Shown piece after piece: positions 9,695 to 17,671 of a stretch of DNA of 64,000 nucleotides. Position numbers and translations under genes: made by a program. Each line of letters opens with the position of its first letter. The first letter of the stretch is position 1. This DNA comes from Paenibacillus tianjinensis. Lineage in GTDB: Bacteria; Bacillota; Bacilli; Paenibacillales; Paenibacillaceae. The stretch spans positions 3,844,001 through 3,908,000 of the forward strand of contig NZ_CP070969.1 in the NCBI RefSeq assembly GCF_017086365.1. The letters run 5' to 3'. The notes beneath the pieces were generated by a model that searched no databases, had not been told where the DNA came from, and worked only from the letters and a program-made list of their open reading frames with translations.

Positions 9695-11329
9695 TTAGAA
9701 TAAAAATCTGTGTGCCAGCCGCTCAACCCTTGTCAGCATTTCCGGCAGATGAAACGGCTTTACAATATAATCATCGGCACCTAGCTGCAGCGCGTGAATA
9801 ATATCCTGCTGATTATTTCGGCCGGTAAGCATGATAACGAGTATATTCACTTCCGGATACCTGCTGCGGAGCTGCTTGAGCACTTCCAGTCCATCCAGTT
9901 CAGGCATGATACCGTCCAGGAGAATGATAAATTTATCTTCGGGTGAATACCATTCCGATTGCAGGAACTGTGCTCCGTTTTCGAAGCTGCTTACCTCCAT
10001 CTTGAGATTATTTGCCGGCTCCCATTCCCTGAACTGCTGGACGACAATCCGGCGGATCAGCGCATCGTCATCGACAACGATCACCTTAAGCACCTGTTCT
10101 ACTTTACCTGCCGGAAGATACTCGTTATAGAGGGTTGTCTGGTTTCTTCCGGCATGTTTGCTGGCATACAGGGCCTGATCCGCATCCTCAATCAGCTCCT
10201 CCGGATCATCCCGCCGGGCTCTGATCTCTGTGATTCCGCCTGAGAAGGTCACACGGAACTGCTGCTGCTTAGCCCAGAAATCCATGGCTGCGAACTGACT
10301 CTGGATTCGTTCTATGACAAGCAGTGCGGAAGCCGCATCCGTATTAGGCATGAACAGGGCAAACTCTTCCCCGCCATAGCGGCAGAAGGTATCTTCAACA
10401 CGGATGGAGCTGCGCACCAGCTCTGAAAAAGCCTGCAGCACCTCATCACCGACCAGATGGCCGTAAGTATCATTTATATGTTTGAAATAATCCAGGTCGA
10501 GCAGCGCCAGTGAAAAAATCCGTTCGGTCCTTCTAAAATCGGATACCAGCTGCTTCATCGTCTGGTTAAAGTATCTGCGGTTATAGGCACCGGTCAGCTC
10601 ATCGATAATAATCGATTTCTGCCACTCCTTCTTCAGCTCAAAGCGGTTCTTGATCAGAACTAGAAACAGGTCGATGTCCACCGGCTTCGGCATGTAATCC
10701 ATCACACCCAGTGAATACGCGTACAACTGGAGATCCTTGGAATGCTCGCCGCTCATGATAATAATCGGGATACGTTCTTTTTTGGCTTTTCCGATAATCT
10801 GGTGAAGGACATCAATTCCGCTCTGATCAGGCAGCAGAATGTCCAGCAGAATCAGATCCGGCCTGCTCTCATAAAACAGCTTCAGCCCGCGCTCCGCCGA
10901 CATCGCGATATTCACATAATAAGATTGCTGCTCCAAAGATTCCCGCAAAAAAGCGACAAGCTCCACATCATCATCCACAAGCAGAATTTCATACTTCTGC
11001 TGCTTGGAGCCGGTAGAGAGGCTGATTTCCAGCACAGGGTCGGGCACGCTTCCGGAGGATTCTTCTCCGCTAAACAGGTCCAGTACAGGGTGTAAAACCT
11101 CGCGCCATTCCGCCTCCATCCAGACCTTATCACTATGATCCGAGAAATAGAGCAGCGTACTGCTGGCAAACCTCTCTACCCGGTCCAGGCCGACGGTTCC
11201 CGCAGTTCCTTTTAGATTATGCAGAAAACGGTAGATCTCCCTTTCCCCGACATACTGCTGGCCCGACCATTTCTCCAGAGTCTCCCTAGTCCGCTGCTCG
11301 ACTAGCGCTTTATATTTTCTAGTTGTCAT
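9695..11329 (-). CDS. Hpt-REC-GGDEF-REC diguanylate cyclase
   Basis: A 544-aa soluble protein combining an N-terminal histidine phosphotransfer domain (FLHNLKGTAGTVGL, phospho-His 37), a receiver (LLVDDD, acceptor Asp about 163 in LLDILLP), a GGDEF domain and a second receiver (VIVVDDD, acceptor in ILLDGIMPE). The active-site loop is intact as RYGGEEF (about 317-323), with LDLDYFKHINDTYGH upstream, so synthesis of cyclic-di-GMP from two GTP is predicted. RVED (310-313), five residues before GGEEF, matches the RxxD inhibitory site for product feedback. It is the first gene of the operon. The ATG follows AAGGAG at short spacing. No EAL phosphodiesterase partner is present in the window. Confidence 0.9.
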   Translation of the reverse strand: MTTRKYKALVEQRTRETLEKWSGQQYVGEREIYRFLHNLKGTAGTVGLDRVERFASSTLLYFSDHSDKVWMEAEWREVLHPVLDLFSGEESSGSVPDPVLEISLSTGSKQQKYEILLVDDDVELVAFLRESLEQQSYYVNIAMSAERGLKLFYESRPDLILLDILLPDQSGIDVLHQIIGKAKKERIPIIIMSGEHSKDLQLYAYSLGVMDYMPKPVDIDLFLVLIKNRFELKKEWQKSIIIDELTGAYNRRYFNQTMKQLVSDFRRTERIFSLALLDLDYFKHINDTYGHLVGDEVLQAFSELVRSSIRVEDTFCRYGGEEFALFMPNTDAASALLVIERIQSQFAAMDFWAKQQQFRVTFSGGITEIRARRDDPEELIEDADQALYASKHAGRNQTTLYNEYLPAGKVEQVLKVIVVDDDALIRRIVVQQFREWEPANNLKMEVSSFENGAQFLQSEWYSPEDKFIILLDGIMPELDGLEVLKQLRSRYPEVNILVIMLTGRNNQQDIIHALQLGADDYIVKPFHLPEMLTRVERLAHRFLF

Positions 11330-11549
11330 ATTTACTCCTTAAACAAATATATCAATCTATAAGGACATCCTAACTTACACATTCAGTCAACTTATTCTAA
11401 TGAATATAGGCTTGAAGATCAAATAGATAATCAGACTGACAAAAAACCTTTGGTTGCCGCCTGTGTCATCATTTGCAATAATGATTGAAACGGTTCATTC
11501 TGTTAATGCGGCGGATGAACAAAGAATAGACAAATGGGAGGCTTTTTCA

Positions 11550-11819
11550 TTGAAGGGGATTATTACTGTACTGGGAAAAGACAAAGTAGGGATTATTGCC
11601 AAAGTCTGTACATACCTTGCCGAACACAATCTGAACATACTTGATATCTCTCAGACGATTGTGCAGGACTATTTTAACATGATGATGATTGTAGATATTT
11701 CAGCGCCAAGCAAATCCTTTGAGGAGATTGTTCTGGATCTGCAGCATGTGGGCGAAGATATCGGCGTAGAAATCAAACTTCAGCATGAGGATATCTTCAA
11801 TATTATGCACCGCATTTAG
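11550..11819 (+). CDS. ACT domain-containing protein (UPF0237)
   Basis: An 89-aa stand-alone ACT domain, a fold that usually binds amino acids or other small ligands. The N-terminus KGIITVLGKDKVGIIAKV is the first strand and ligand-turn of the domain, and LNILDISQTIVQDYFNM is also characteristic of UPF0237. TTG at 11550 is chosen because GGGAGG lies 8 nt upstream and the length then matches the family; the reading frame is open further upstream but that sequence is not ACT-like. The DUF711 gene follows 21 nt later, a conserved pairing across Bacillota and archaea. Function is unknown; a sensor or regulatory subunit for the DUF711 partner is plausible. Confidence 0.88.
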   Translation: MKGIITVLGKDKVGIIAKVCTYLAEHNLNILDISQTIVQDYFNMMMIVDISAPSKSFEEIVLDLQHVGEDIGVEIKLQHEDIFNIMHRI

Positions 11820-11840
11820 CAGCGAAAGGATGAGCGAACA

Positions 11841-13199
11841 ATGATTTCACGTGGCGAAGTACAGGAAACCAATCAAATGATCTCTGAAATGAATCTGGAT
11901 GTCCGCACGATAACGATGGGTATCAGTCTGATGGACTGCGCCCATACCGATCTGCGGGTGTTTAACCAGAATGTATATGATAAGATTACCCGCTCCGCCG
12001 AGAAGCTGGTGAAGACCGGTGAAGATCTGGAGCGTCAATTCGGTGTACCGATTGTCAACAAACGGATTTCCGTCACCCCGATCTCCATTGCGGCTGGTGC
12101 CGTTCATACGGATTCTTATGTACCGGTTGCGCAAATTCTGGACAATGCGGCGAAAGAGGTCGGTGTTAACTTTATCGGCGGATTCTCCGCACTTGTGCAG
12201 AAAGGCTGCACCAAAGGCGACCGGATTCTGATAGACAGCATCCCTGAAGCCCTGGCTGTAACCGAACGTGTATGCTCCTCTGTGAATGTCGGCTCCTCGC
12301 GCAGCGGAATTAACATGGATGCCGTGAAGCTGATGGGCGACATCATTATCCAGACTGCGGAGCGCACCAAAGACCGAGATTCCATCGGCTGCGCCAAGCT
12401 GGTTGTCTTCTGTAACGCGGTGGAGGACAACCCCTTCATGGCCGGAGCTTTTCACGGTGTAGGCGAGCGTGAACTCGTCATTAACGTCGGCGTCAGCGGT
12501 CCCGGTGTCATCAAGCGTGCGCTGGAGGAAGTGAAGGGCCAGGACTTCGAGACGCTCTGCGAGACGATCAAACGCACCGCCTTCAAAGTTACCCGGGTCG
12601 GCCAGCTGGTCGCCCAGGAAGCCTCCAAGCGGCTGGGTGTGCCATTCGGCATCATTGATCTGTCCCTCGCCCCGACTCCGCTGATCGGAGACTCGATCGC
12701 TGAGATTTTCCAGGTCATGGGCCTGGAGGAAGCCGGCGCTCCCGGCACTACTGCAGCGCTGGCCATTCTCAACGACAATGTTAAAAAAGGCGGCGTCATG
12801 GCCTCCTCCTATGTCGGCGGACTCAGCGGCGCCTTCATTCCGGTCAGCGAAGACCACGGGATGATTCAGGCTGTACAGCGCGGCGCGCTGACCCTGGAGA
12901 AGCTGGAAGCAATGACCTGTGTCTGCTCGGTCGGACTCGACATGATCGCTATTCCGGGCAGCACCAGCAAAGAGACCATCTCCGGCATTATCGCAGATGA
13001 AGCTGCGATTGGTATGGTCAACAACAAAACGACTGCGGTCCGCGTCATTCCGGTAATCGGCAAGGACGTCGGCGAGATGGTCGAATTCGGCGGCCTGCTC
13101 GGCTATGCGCCTGTGATGGCTGTGAATCCGTTCAACTGTGCCGGGTTCGTGAACCGCGGCGGACGGATTCCCGCACCGATCCACAGCTTCAAGAATTAA
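11841..13199 (+). CDS. DUF711/UPF0210 family protein (PFL-like)
   Basis: A 452-aa cytoplasmic protein of the UPF0210 family, structurally related to the glycyl-radical/PFL fold but with no demonstrated activity. Conserved stretches visible include [21 protein letters not shown] near the N-terminus, [13 protein letters not shown], the Gly-rich [13 protein letters not shown], and [31 protein letters not shown] at the C-terminus. Length matches the family. It is co-transcribed with the ACT-domain gene and ends at a strong perfect-stem terminator. GC content and codon use are high-GC, like a long-resident housekeeping gene. No catalytic mechanism can be assigned. Confidence 0.9.
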   Translation: MISRGEVQETNQMISEMNLDVRTITMGISLMDCAHTDLRVFNQNVYDKITRSAEKLVKTGEDLERQFGVPIVNKRISVTPISIAAGAVHTDSYVPVAQILDNAAKEVGVNFIGGFSALVQKGCTKGDRILIDSIPEALAVTERVCSSVNVGSSRSGINMDAVKLMGDIIIQTAERTKDRDSIGCAKLVVFCNAVEDNPFMAGAFHGVGERELVINVGVSGPGVIKRALEEVKGQDFETLCETIKRTAFKVTRVGQLVAQEASKRLGVPFGIIDLSLAPTPLIGDSIAEIFQVMGLEEAGAPGTTAALAILNDNVKKGGVMASSYVGGLSGAFIPVSEDHGMIQAVQRGALTLEKLEAMTCVCSVGLDMIAIPGSTSKETISGIIADEAAIGMVNNKTTAVRVIPVIGKDVGEMVEFGGLLGYAPVMAVNPFNCAGFVNRGGRIPAPIHSFKN

Positions 13200-13203
13200 G
13201 TTT

Positions 13204-13250
13204 ACGCAAAAGCGCCGCCCCCTGATCTCAGGCGGGCGGCGCTTTTGCGT
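13204..13250. terminator. Bidirectional terminator, perfect 17-bp stem
   Basis: ACGCAAAAGCGCCGCCC (13204-13220) is exactly complementary to 13234-13250. The A4 and T4 runs are inside the stem, so it can terminate both the DUF711 gene and the convergent sigma-factor remnant. Confidence 0.85.
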
Positions 13251-13281
13251 ACGTCTTAATCGGCTACAGGGCGGCAGAAGG

Positions 13282-13749
13282 TCAGACATGACCCAGCTTC
13301 TCCGGTCCCATGATCAGGTAAACGCTCTGAATCTGCTCCCCGCTGCGGCTCAAGGCCAGGCATAGTACGGCCTTAACCTCGCCTTGATCTCTGTAGACCA
13401 GATTAGCTTCGCCGTTAATGAGTTCTATCGAGGAAGTCCAGCTTCGCATCCGGGCCAGCACCCTGCGGGAGGTGAGCAGTGCCAGTACGCCCTTGCGGCC
13501 CGCCATCGGCCGGAGGATCGTATGGACTTCCCGCCCTCCTCCATCAGCAACGAGTACGGCTTGCTCTGTGAGGAGAGCGAGCATCCCGCTCACATCATGT
13601 GCGGCAAAGGCGGCGGTGAACCGCTGAAGCATTCCCGTACGAACCTGCTCCGGTGCAGGTGACATTGCTTCGCCGGCCGGATCAGCCTGAAGCGTCCGCT
13701 TCACACGGCTGAAAATTTGCCGGCAGTTGCTCTCTGTTTTGCCGACCAT
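13282..13749 (-). pseudogene. Truncated ECF41-type sigma factor: end of region 4 plus SnoaL-like domain
   Basis: The 155-residue frame begins MVGKTESNCRQIFSRVKR, which is the recognition helix near the end of sigma region 4, and continues into an NTF2/SnoaL-like domain with the ECF41 signatures VLVADGGG and RPMAGRKGV. Regions 2 and most of 4 (about 150 residues) are absent. Upstream, only 15 nt separate it from the stop codon of the AhpD-like gene, and that stop is in the same frame, so a deletion has removed the 5' end of the sigma gene. Without region 2 it cannot direct RNA polymerase. It might persist as a free regulatory domain. It ends at the shared bidirectional terminator. Confidence 0.8.
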
Positions 13750-13764
13750 CCCTTGTCCTGTAGA

Positions 13765-14211
13765 TTACATCGATACCCCCGGATACATGCCTGTGGAGAT
13801 CGCGATCCGGTTCCAGCTGTTAATCGTATTGATGCTCATTATCCAGTCGACGAATTCCTCTTCGCTAACATATTCGCGGACATTATCATAGACTGCCTGC
13901 GGCACCCCGCCCTGGCTGATGAGGGTTACTGACTCCGCAAGCTCAAGAAGCGCTCTTTCCTTGCCGCTGAACACCGGTGCTTCCCGCCATACGCTGACCA
14001 GCACCAGCTTATCCTGGTAATCCCCCAGCTTCAGCAGATCCTTGGCATGCATATCCAGACAAAATGCGCAGCCGTTGATCTGCGATACCCGTATTTTGAC
14101 CAGCTCGGCAAGCACCTTGTCCAGTCCCCTGCCTGCATTATGCTGCTCTGCTGCCATCATGGCCCGGAACGCGGGTGCGTTTATCTGTCTGTAATTAAAT
14201 CTTAAACTCAT
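13765..14211 (-). CDS. Carboxymuconolactone decarboxylase/AhpD-like protein
   Basis: A 148-aa all-helical protein of the CMD/AhpD fold. The redox motif CAFCLDMH (a CxxC followed by His) marks the peroxidase-like branch, expected to reduce hydroperoxides or act as a disulfide reductase. KIRVSQINGCAFCLDMHAKD and the C-terminal INTINSWNRIAIS match AhpD-like proteins paired with ECF41 sigma factors. ATG at 14211 follows GGAGG at 9 nt. CMD-domain genes are the classical targets of the adjacent ECF41 sigma, so the broken sigma gene next door probably leaves this gene under a different control. Confidence 0.88.
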   Translation of the reverse strand: MSLRFNYRQINAPAFRAMMAAEQHNAGRGLDKVLAELVKIRVSQINGCAFCLDMHAKDLLKLGDYQDKLVLVSVWREAPVFSGKERALLELAESVTLISQGGVPQAVYDNVREYVSEEEFVDWIMSINTINSWNRIAISTGMYPGVSM

Positions 14212-14303
14212 TGTTGATCGCCTCCATGAATTAGGTTCAATAGTGGAGACAATGCAGGGATATCTTTTGTGACAATTACCTTTAACAAACGCTGCAGCCA
14301 GTC

Positions 14304-15758
14304 TTAAGCCTCTGCCCGCTTGCTCTTTCTGATCGTAATCAGACGCCAGCCCGTCAGCAGGGCCGAGACCAGACAAATGACCGAAGAAGTCATAAAGACC
14401 ACGTGCATGCCCGAGAGGAAAATATCCGGACGGCCCGGAACGAGACCGGTTACCCGGTGCCCGGCCTTGCTGCTCATCACATTGAACAGGATGGATGTGG
14501 CAATGGTGATCCCGACGACCATCCCCACATTACGGACAAGTGAATTGACACTGCCCGCAGAACCAAGCTGAGTGCGCGGGACCTTACTCATAATCAGTGA
14601 ATTGTTCGGAGACTGGAACAGCCCGCTGCCGATCCCGAGCATCGCGATCCACAGTCCGACGAGAATAACGGAGCTTCCGTCATGCAGCCGGGCCAGCCCG
14701 AACTGGGCAATCACCATGACGATGAGCCCGGCGAAGGTTAAGAACTCAGAGCCGATCTTATCAGACAGAGCCCCGCTGAGCGGAGCGATGACAACCATCG
14801 AAATCGGAAAGAGCATCAGCAGAAATCCGGCATAGAACGGTGACAGGCCCAGCATATTCTGCGCATAGAAGGGCGAGATAATATTGAAGCAGAAGTTGGC
14901 CACAAATACGAGAAAGGCACACAGAATGCTAAGTGAAAATAGGGAGTTCTTAAACAGCGACAGCTGCAGCAGCGGTGCCTGACTGCGGAGTTCCACGACA
15001 ATAAAAGCGATGAACGAGGCGGCGGCAGCGATAAGCGCAGCGACGATCTTGCTGTCCCCATAACCAAGCTGCTGTCCCAGCAGCAGTCCGGCAAACAGTG
15101 TAATGATAAAGAACGCAAACAGCAGACTGCCCGGCAGATCAATCCGCGATTTCACCCGGACCAGATCCTTCGGCAGAACCTTCATTCCGAGCGCGAAGGC
15201 AATCAGGCCAATCGGCACATTCACCCAAAAAATATATTCCCAGCCCAGGGTGGATACAATAATTCCGCCAAGGCTAGGTCCGGCGATACTGCCGAGAGAC
15301 ACGAAGGTCCCGATCAGGCCAAGCGCCTTGCCGCGTTCGGTAGCCGGAAAAATATCCGTCACAATTCCCTGGCTGTTCGCCATGGTCATCGAAGCACCAA
15401 TGGCCTGAACGACACGGGAGGCAATAAGGAATGGAAGACTTGTGCTCCATCCGCAGAGCAGAGAACCGAGAATGAAAATCACTGTCCCGATTCTAAACAC
15501 ACGGATCTTACCGACCATATCCCCCAGCTTACCAAAAAACAGAATAACCGAACAAATCGCCATCAGATACCCTGTAGTGACCCATTCGACCTGGGCAACC
15601 GGAAGATTCAGCTGCTTCACCAGCACCGGCAGGGCAATATTGACAATACTTCCGTCCAGGGTAGACATAAAAGTAAACAAATTAAGAACAATCAGAATAA
15701 TCCAGCGCATCTTCTGAACCGCTGCATCCTCCTGATAGGTTGCACTAATCGCACTCAT
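14304..15758 (-). CDS. MFS drug efflux transporter, DHA2 (14-TMS) family
   Basis: A 484-aa membrane protein with 14 predicted helices, expected to export drugs or other toxic compounds by proton antiport. Visible DHA2 features are LDGSIVNIALP in helix 1 (motif D1), GKLGDMVGKIRVF (motif A between helices 2 and 3), SRVVQAIGASM (motif B) and GPSLGGIIV (motif C). ATG at 15758 is preceded by GAGGGTG 7 nt upstream; an upstream extension lacks support. The gene is divergent from a MarR regulator, with two identical palindromes between, so induction by a MarR ligand is likely. The substrate cannot be read from sequence. Confidence 0.9.
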   Translation of the reverse strand: MSAISATYQEDAAVQKMRWIILIVLNLFTFMSTLDGSIVNIALPVLVKQLNLPVAQVEWVTTGYLMAICSVILFFGKLGDMVGKIRVFRIGTVIFILGSLLCGWSTSLPFLIASRVVQAIGASMTMANSQGIVTDIFPATERGKALGLIGTFVSLGSIAGPSLGGIIVSTLGWEYIFWVNVPIGLIAFALGMKVLPKDLVRVKSRIDLPGSLLFAFFIITLFAGLLLGQQLGYGDSKIVAALIAAAASFIAFIVVELRSQAPLLQLSLFKNSLFSLSILCAFLVFVANFCFNIISPFYAQNMLGLSPFYAGFLLMLFPISMVVIAPLSGALSDKIGSEFLTFAGLIVMVIAQFGLARLHDGSSVILVGLWIAMLGIGSGLFQSPNNSLIMSKVPRTQLGSAGSVNSLVRNVGMVVGITIATSILFNVMSSKAGHRVTGLVPGRPDIFLSGMHVVFMTSSVICLVSALLTGWRLITIRKSKRAEA

Positions 15759-15793
15759 GGAAGAACACCCTCTTGAATCGAATTTCAGAACTA

Positions 15794-15807
15794 GTTGCGT
15801 GCGCAAC
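15794..15807. promoter_or_regulatory. MarR-type operator, copy 1
   Basis: GTTGCGTGCGCAAC is a 6-bp inverted repeat with a 2-nt centre. It is identical to the copy at 15838 and lies between the divergent MFS and MarR genes, downstream of the predicted MFS -10 (TACACT on the minus strand). Confidence 0.75.
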
Positions 15808-15837
15808 AATCTGCATTCCCCAGTGTACAGCAAATTA

Positions 15838-15851
15838 GTTGCGTGCGCAAC
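15838..15851. promoter_or_regulatory. MarR-type operator, copy 2, overlapping divergent -35 elements
   Basis: Second copy of GTTGCGTGCGCAAC, 44 bp from the first (about four helical turns). TTGCGC on the minus strand lies 17 nt from TACACT, and TTGCGT on the plus strand lies 17 nt from TAAGCT, so this site may cover the -35 of both promoters. Confidence 0.75.
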
Positions 15852-15916
15852 AACTTTACGGTAAGCTTTTGAAGTGAGTACTAACAGCAGCGTATGAATC
15901 TAAAGAGGTGTCCGTA

Positions 15917-16342
15917 TTGAGAAAAGAACCGATCGGCAAGCTGGTTGCCTATCTTCACCGCCAGAACACAAAAATATTGAGCAAAGAACTTGCACCCTAC
16001 GGGCTTGGAAGCGGCGGACAGCACAGTTTTCTGAAGCTGATTCTCGGTCATCCGGGCATTACCCAAGACCAGATGACGAATGAAATGAAATTCGATAAGG
16101 CGACAACAGCCCGTTCCGTGAAGCATCTGGAGCAACTGGGATATATTGAACGGCGAACCGATCCGAAAGACCGGCGTTCTTCTCTTTTGTATCCTACAGC
16201 CAAAGCCGTGGACTTTGCTCCAGTATTTCAATCCATTCTTGATGAGCATAACCGCAAGCTGACTGCCAATCTGACGGAGGAGGAAGCCGACACACTGGTG
16301 GCTTTGCTTCATAAGGTTACCCGTACTTCCGAAAGCTTATGA
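15917..16342 (+). CDS. MarR family transcriptional regulator
   Basis: A 141-aa winged-helix repressor. The DNA-binding region includes GITQDQMTNEMKFDKATTARSV (helix-turn-helix) and the wing RRTDPKDRRSSLLYPT, where the DxRxR motif is the MarR hallmark. N- and C-terminal helices provide the dimer interface. TTG at 15917 is chosen because AAAGAGGTG lies 6 nt upstream; a GTG at 15908 is inside that ribosome binding site. It is divergent from the MFS pump and very probably binds the twin palindromes between them, repressing both itself and the pump. Confidence 0.88.
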   Translation: MRKEPIGKLVAYLHRQNTKILSKELAPYGLGSGGQHSFLKLILGHPGITQDQMTNEMKFDKATTARSVKHLEQLGYIERRTDPKDRRSSLLYPTAKAVDFAPVFQSILDEHNRKLTANLTEEEADTLVALLHKVTRTSESL

Positions 16343-16646
16343 TAGAGATTGTCTAAGAGCCGCCATACTGCCTTCACAAAATCAGATATGACCGGCATCA
16401 CAACCTCATTCTCGACAAACACATTTCCTTCGATCAGCGGCATATTACAGAGATCCTTATAACCGGAAAAGCGGCTGGAACAGTTTGTGTTTGTTCTGTA
16501 TCCTCCTGCGGGCCGGGTGGACAGGCTTCGCACTGCGCAGCAGCTAAATCGGAGCCGGGAGAGAGGACAGCCATCCGTTAGCGGAGAACTGTCAGAGGGT
16601 TTCGGACCATTTTCACGGTGCATTGAACTGTTTTCCCTGCGTATTG
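16343..16646. other. Gene-poor interval
   Basis: No supported gene. On the minus strand, 16312-16450 can encode a peptide-like stretch (MPLIEGNVFVENEVVMPVI and onward) with protein-like composition, continuing into the MarR 3' end. It has no ribosome binding site and no family I recognise; it may be a remnant. Confidence 0.3.
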
Positions 16647-16648
16647 CA

Positions 16649-16678
16649 AAAAAAATGCCCCCCGTCTGGACGAGAGGC
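16649..16678 (-). terminator. Terminator after the SMP-30 gene
   Basis: On the minus strand GCCTCTCGT-CCAG-ACGGGGGGC forms a 9-bp stem with G-U pairs, followed by A and T8. Confidence 0.8.
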
Positions 16679-16690
16679 CTGCTGGCGATT

Positions 16691-17612
16691 TTATTTAAGT
16701 ACACCTTTGAAAATATTAGCTTCCACACCCTGCACTCCGGCCTTGAACTTGAACAGTCCGCCTGTAAGCGGCCAGCGCTGGAGCTCTTCTTCACTCATCC
16801 CGTCCCGTGCCGTTGTAATATACAGCTCATCGAGCGCATCGCCGCCGAAAGTGCAGGAGGTGACATTTTTAGCCGGAACTTCAACCTTGGCGAGCTGTTT
16901 CCCGGTGTGGGGATTCCAGCGCGACACACAGCCGCCGCCCCAGTGCGCAATCCAGAGCATACCTTCACGGTCAATCGTCATCCCATCCGGGTCACCGGCT
17001 CCCTCCGGAATAAGGAAGACCCTCCGGCGGTTGTCAACGGTACCGGACTGTACATCATAATCCATGACGTCTACACCCCGGGTTGCCGTATCAACGTAAT
17101 ACATCCGGCCGCGCTGGTCATCCCAGGCCAGGCCATTGGAGATGCTTATGCCGGTTAAGACCCGGCGCACCTGGCCATCAAGATCCATGACATACAGACT
17201 GCCCGCCGCCTTTGTGAAATCCATACTCATCGTGCCGAACCACAGCCTGCCGCTGCTGTCACATTTGGCATCATTCAGCCGGTTGCGCGGATGCTCAGGT
17301 TCTACCTCAGCAATCCGCTGCTCCGGCTCATTTTCGCTGAACCGGTATAACCCCGTCTTGCAGTGCCAGTATCCAGCCGCCGCCAGCTGCCGGGACTACG
17401 GCACTGATCTTTTTATCGAAGGTATAGATCTTCTCGTCCTTAGTGTTTGGATCATAGCTCCGCAGCTGCTTACCCTCAATATTCACCCAATACAGCCTGG
17501 CGGCCTTATGATCCCAATGGGGGCCTTCCCCCAGCAAAGCCTGTGCGTCTACAACCAATTCTGCTTGACCAGCCACTTTGAAATCCTCCTTACCCACTCG
17601 GTCTAATTTCAC
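16691..17612 (-). pseudogene. SMP-30/gluconolactonase family protein, frameshifted
   Basis: Two frames together make one calcium-dependent beta-propeller lactonase of about 306 residues, the usual family length. The N-terminal part (LLGEGPHWDHKAARLYWVNI) ends after ALQDG; the rest resumes as LYRFSENEPE and continues with NRLNDAKCDSSGRLWFGTM, ISNGLAWDD and GDPDGMTIDREGMLWIAHWGGG, which hold the metal and substrate ligands. The total length is one base more than a multiple of three, and the break falls at a run of four C on the plus strand (17351-17354). Removing one base restores the frame. It is either a recent frameshift or a sequencing error. Substrates of intact relatives are sugar or other lactones. 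Confidence 0.85.
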
Positions 17613-17671
17613 TCCCGTCTATTCTACCTGTGATTTCATGGATATTCCACTTCCAGCCAGCCGTTTGCCGG

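Noticed and set aside
11847..13289. A 480-codon open frame on the minus strand opposite the DUF711 gene
   Set aside because: It is a by-product of the high GC content and codon bias of the DUF711 gene, has no ribosome binding site and an unlike-protein composition. The plus-strand gene is a clear family member.
16487..17158. A 223-codon open frame opposite the SMP-30 gene
   Set aside because: The minus strand carries recognisable SMP-30 motifs across the same bases; the plus frame has no start signal or family features.
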